Notes under the pieces: generated by a model
Database searches by the model: none
What the model was told of the DNA's origin: nothing
What the model saw: only the letters and a program-made list of their open reading frames with translations
In this document: positions 9,609 to 12,133 of the stretch, one piece after another
How positions within the stretch are numbered: the first letter of the stretch is position 1
Layout of the letters: each line of letters starts with the position of its first letter
Made by a program: the position numbers and the translations under genes
Assembly: GCA_000697335.1 (NCBI GenBank)
Contig: JNEM01006200.1
Coordinates: 1-12,133 of the forward strand
Reading direction: 5' to 3'
Origin: Conidiobolus incongruus B7586
Taxonomy: Eukaryota > Entomophthoromycota > Entomophthoromycetes > Entomophthorales > Conidiobolaceae
Length of the DNA stretch: 12,133 nucleotides

Positions 9609-10908
9609 TTATAAATTTTGAGGAATTTCATAACCTTGCAATCGACGATCGATTAAATATAGCATAATACAAAATTCTTTTTGATCCAATTGTCCATCTT
9701 TGTTCATATCTACCAAATCCCTACAGTCAAATTAATATTATATTTAATAAATGCAATCAATAATACTTACCAAATATTGCCCAATGTATCACAATCTAAT
9801 CGACTTCTTATCATTATATTACGTGCTTCGGGACCTAAAAATCATTGAATATACTATATCATATCATATAAAATTTATATATTTTACCCCAAATAAATCC
9901 TTCTAATTCGGTATCCAACTCTTGAAATAGTTTTTGATATCTCATCTTATTATTCGTAGGAATTTTATCGTACCATATATCTATTAATTTGGGCTGAGGT
10001 GATTGCAAAGGTGTAAGTATAGTAGGTTGCGCTGGCAAAGTCGATCTTCTGGGCGGCAACCTTGGAGGATCATGATGAGAATTAGAGCTAGATGAACTTC
10101 TGGAAAAGGGATCTTCAACAATGGTTAAGTTTTTAAATTCAGGGTCATTTGTCATTAAGTTTTACCTTTCAAATCTGTGAACAAGTGATCCAATTGCTCC
10201 GGCTCTTCTACCGTCATAGAATCATTCCTGCGTTCTGGTAGTCTTGGAGGTTCGTCATTTATTTTTAATTTCTAACAAAAAATAAATACCTTGAATTTTT
10301 TGAATTTAGAAAATGGGTTTTACCTCGTGTAGAGGTGATTGAATCTGTCTTTTAGTCTCGTTCAAAGTAACTGACCTCTGAATGGGTTTAGGACTTAAAG
10401 ATTGTTTTAAGTTTGGATTGTTATTGATCACTGCTTTGGTTGGTGCCTCGTATTCTGATTTGTGTAATGTTTCGTCATTTACAGGACTGTTACACTTCTT
10501 CATTGAAAGTTGTGAAGAGTTATTCTTTTCTATGTCTGCCTTCAATGATTTTTCTTCATTGATTGGACTGTTACTACTCTTTCTTATTGAAGGTTGTGGA
10601 GATTTCAATTTCGATTTTAAAGATGTCAAATCTGGCTTGTTAGTTGGTATCGGGGGCGGTTTCGACTTGGTTTTGGGCTTAGAAGGTATTGGAGGTGGTG
10701 AATTTGGTTTAGCAGTATTAGTATTAGTATTATTAACAGTTGTAGTGGCTATAGTAGGTGATTTGGATTCAAATCGACTTTTAAGATCCTTAACACTTAA
10801 TTGATTCTCTTCATTATTATTACTATTACCATTAGTATGATTGTTATTAGGATTATTTTCGAATAATTTTTTAATATCTTTGATACTTTTAAATTCTTCA
10901 GTTTCCAT
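9609..10908 (-). CDS. EH-domain protein of Irs4/Tax4 type, 5 exons, 363 aa
   Basis: Minus-strand exons are 10908-10324, 10271-10166, 10112-9888, 9834-9771 and 9720-9609. The four introns of 50-53 nt have GT-AG ends, and the joined frame gives 363 aa. The C-terminal EH domain covers about residues 278-355, with LGNIWDLVDMNKDGQLD, the conserved Trp of the NPF-binding pocket, and a complete canonical calcium loop (D331, N333, D335, D339, E342), ending in LIDRRLQGYEIP. A long disordered, proline/serine/asparagine-rich N-terminus followed by a single C-terminal EH domain is the layout of fungal Irs4/Tax4, which act with the phosphatase Inp51 in controlling PI(4,5)P2; other EH proteins place the domain N-terminally. 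The N-terminus holds a twice-repeated S-(I/V)-K-D-x-K-x-x-F-E motif (8-17, 38-47), two PPP-I-P clusters (71-75, 84-88), a diverged 27-residue duplication (about 104-155), and two PPRLP-x-RR motifs (about 203-210 and 246-253). The gene is convergent with the PUS7 relic, with about 100 bases between their ends. Confidence 0.86.
10480..10615 (-). repeat. Diverged tandem duplication (about 81 bp unit) inside the EH-protein gene
   Basis: The plus-strand words GGACTGTTAC...TTGAA(A/G)GTTGTG(A/G)AGA occur at about 10484 and again at about 10565, an offset of 81 bases. In the protein this gives two units of about 27 residues, each with S-x-Q-x-S-(I/M)-x-K followed by N-S-P-(I/V)-N-(E/D)-E. The copies differ at many positions and by a one-residue gap, so the duplication is not recent. 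It lies in a disordered region, and the repeated NSP serine is a possible proline-directed phosphorylation site only in the loose sense. Confidence 0.6.
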
Positions 10909-11188
10909 TTTTATTATGATTATTTATATATTCAATTTTTTATAAATAAAAAACAAAAGTCTCATTCTATTAAAATTTAATTTTAGTTGATATAATTGTT
11001 TATATTTGGTGAATTTTAATTGGTTTGATTAGTTCCTTTAAATTTAGGTTCGTTTTCGCTATTTATCATTATTTGAACCATTTAAATAGATTTAATATTC
11101 AATATTGGGTTTCAGATTTGATAAATTGAAAAATATAGAAAAAAGGTTTATTTTTTAAATTTATTAATCATAGTAATAGTAACTATAA
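10909..11188. other. Intergenic region upstream of the EH-protein gene
   Basis: These 280 bases separate two minus-strand genes in tandem. They must hold the promoter and 5' UTR of the EH-domain gene and the 3' UTR of the membrane-protein gene. The part next to the ATG at 10908 is A-rich on the minus strand. No discrete motif, RNA gene or repeat stood out. Confidence 0.5.
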
Positions 11189-11947
11189 TCAAATTTGAAA
11201 TCTTGTAATTTCTCTATTCTCATCCATAAAATGCTTTCGAATAGCCCCAAGACATAAGTATTCAACTCTAGATTTGAAGGCAAATATGTAGGGTTTAATG
11301 ATATAGCAATATTCTACAAGTCCATAGAATTCTATAACCAACAAAAAGATATCTAATGTACTGAAAAATGCTAGTGTAACTAGTAATTTAATTAGATTTT
11401 TCTTGCCTTTCAATCTATTACCTTCAACTTGTTGAATTTTTTGATGGATTTTGTAGATTACATAAAAATTGATAGATAATTCGAATATTATACTATAGGT
11501 GGCAATTAATTGTTCTGATAATTTAACGTGAAATTGGTGAGTCTCAACATTTAAAAAAGCATCCCAAACAAAATAAACTGAAAAGAATATTTGACCGAGT
11601 AGTACCATTCCATTATAACTAGATACGATCCTAATCATACTTTTTTTACTAGAAAATACAGAAGTCTGTCTTATTAACATCAAAATAAAACTATTAATAT
11701 AAATCATCCAAATGATACAAGCTACCAGGTAATACTTCCAAAGATCTTCTTCGCGCACTGGCGACATTTGAGGGATTAAAAACGAGATAATTTCGCCGGC
11801 AGCTCCGAATAAGCATAGCCAATGCAGCAGCCAACTCCAAATATCCTCAATGATCATTCCCAACATCATAAACATCAAAATTTCGTCAACTACAATAAAC
11901 GCTATTAGGGATAGCATAACACACTGGACAAATGGTAATAAATTCAT
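11189..11947 (-). CDS. Unidentified multi-spanning (six to seven TM) membrane protein, 252 aa
   Basis: A single open frame of 252 aa starts from the ATG at 11947-11945; six upstream codons in the same frame contain no ATG. I do not recognise the family by name. Hydrophobic segments lie at about residues 5-32, 36-58, 73-93, 110-132, 148-167, 186-206 and 209-226, so six or seven membrane spans are likely. A basic cytosolic-type loop at 168-186 (IHQKIQQVEGNRLKGKKNLIK) precedes the sixth span, and a C-terminal tail carries KSRVEYLCLGAIRKHF. The overall size, spacing and a long third-intracellular-loop-like basic segment resemble small seven-helix proteins of early-diverging fungi, but no GPCR, rhodopsin or transporter signature (DRY, retinal lysine, NPxxY) is visible. 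No signal peptide separate from the first span is seen. The frame is clean, hydrophobic codons are well distributed, and no intron is needed, though a missed 5' exon upstream cannot be excluded. Confidence 0.7.
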   Translation of the reverse strand: MNLLPFVQCVMLSLIAFIVVDEILMFMMLGMIIEDIWSWLLHWLCLFGAAGEIISFLIPQMSPVREEDLWKYYLVACIIWMIYINSFILMLIRQTSVFSSKKSMIRIVSSYNGMVLLGQIFFSVYFVWDAFLNVETHQFHVKLSEQLIATYSIIFELSINFYVIYKIHQKIQQVEGNRLKGKKNLIKLLVTLAFFSTLDIFLLVIEFYGLVEYCYIIKPYIFAFKSRVEYLCLGAIRKHFMDENREITRFQI

Positions 11948-11994
11948 TGTTTGCGATAAATACACAATTCATCAATAAAGATATTTTCTTTCAT
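11944..11994 (-). CDS. Upstream ORF of 16 codons whose stop overlaps the membrane-protein start
   Basis: On the minus strand an ATG at 11994-11992 opens a 16-codon frame (starting MKENIFIDEL) that ends in TGA at 11946-11944. That stop shares two bases with the main ATG at 11947-11945 (the string is ATGA). If the transcript begins further upstream, ribosomes would meet this uORF first and could only reach the main start by reinitiation or leaky scanning. A second upstream ATG at 11973-11971 opens another short frame that overlaps the main start out of phase. The arrangement is seen directly; translation is inferred. Confidence 0.35.
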   Translation of the reverse strand: MKENIFIDELCIYRKQ

Positions 11995-12133
11995 ATATTG
12001 AAAATATTTATATCAAATTACTGAGATTTTAAAATAAAACGTAGTGTTTTTAGAATGAGATTTGAATAAGGCAAAATCCAATCCGATTTCTTCATTGTGG
12101 AAATTATGAAAAAGATTTTATTTTAGACCTCTA
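11995..12133. other. Right-edge flank, presumed promoter/5' UTR of the membrane-protein gene
   Basis: This AT-rich flank contains a further minus-strand ATG frame of about 25 codons (starting MKKSDWILPY, from about 12095) that ends before the main gene. It may be another uORF, part of an unseen 5' exon, or chance. No promoter element could be singled out, and the window ends here. Confidence 0.35.

Noticed and set aside
10382-10804. Plus-strand open frame of 140 codons
   Set aside because: It is the antisense shadow of exon 1 of the EH-domain gene; its Gly/Leu/Val-rich translation mirrors the Pro/Asn/Ser codons on the other strand.
1-12133. CRISPR array, prophage or bacterial operon
   Set aside because: No spaced direct repeats were seen, and spliced eukaryotic genes occupy the window.

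Overview
This is a very AT-rich nuclear fungal window. Intergenic DNA is dominated by A/T runs and TA or ATT repeats. Coding exons are moderately AT-rich and are split by short GT-AG introns of about 46-64 nt. The gene content is eukaryotic: LIS1/PAC1, a Dip1/Ldb17/SPIN90 homologue, an EH-domain protein of the Irs4/Tax4 type, and a decayed PUS7. That mix with such base composition fits an AT-rich fungus, quite possibly an early-diverging lineage, but I cannot name the species. The standard genetic code reads cleanly through the intact genes.

Layout, left to right. Positions 1 to about 390 are a GC-richer, promoter-bearing block that looks like the right end of an LTR, cut by the window edge; it is treated as a fossil fragment. 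A 3-exon plus-strand gene (1107-2484, 419 aa) encodes a WISH/DIP/SPIN90-family activator of Arp2/3. A desert of about 2.5 kb follows, ending in an (ATT)11 microsatellite. A 3-exon plus-strand PAC1/LIS1 gene (4948-6296, 414 aa) is complete, from the LisH domain through seven WD40 repeats. Positions 7138-9509 hold a plus-strand PUS7 (TruD-family pseudouridine synthase) pseudogene, broken by many stops and frameshifts but with five introns still recognisable at phase-correct GT-AG boundaries. Convergent to it is a 5-exon minus-strand gene (10908-9609, 363 aa) for an EH-domain protein. Last comes a single-exon minus-strand gene (11947-11189, 252 aa) for a multi-spanning membrane protein that I cannot assign; it is preceded by an upstream ORF whose stop overlaps the main start codon.

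Three of the intact products belong to cytoskeleton and membrane-traffic biology: Arp2/3 activation, dynein regulation, and phosphoinositide/endocytic adaptor function. Nothing in the sequence shows that they are co-regulated, and fungal gene neighbourhoods often arise by chance. I did not find a new defence, mobile or RNA-guided system. The most informative observations are the intron-retaining PUS7 relic, the fine structure of the EH-domain protein, and the unidentified membrane protein with its overlapping upstream ORF.
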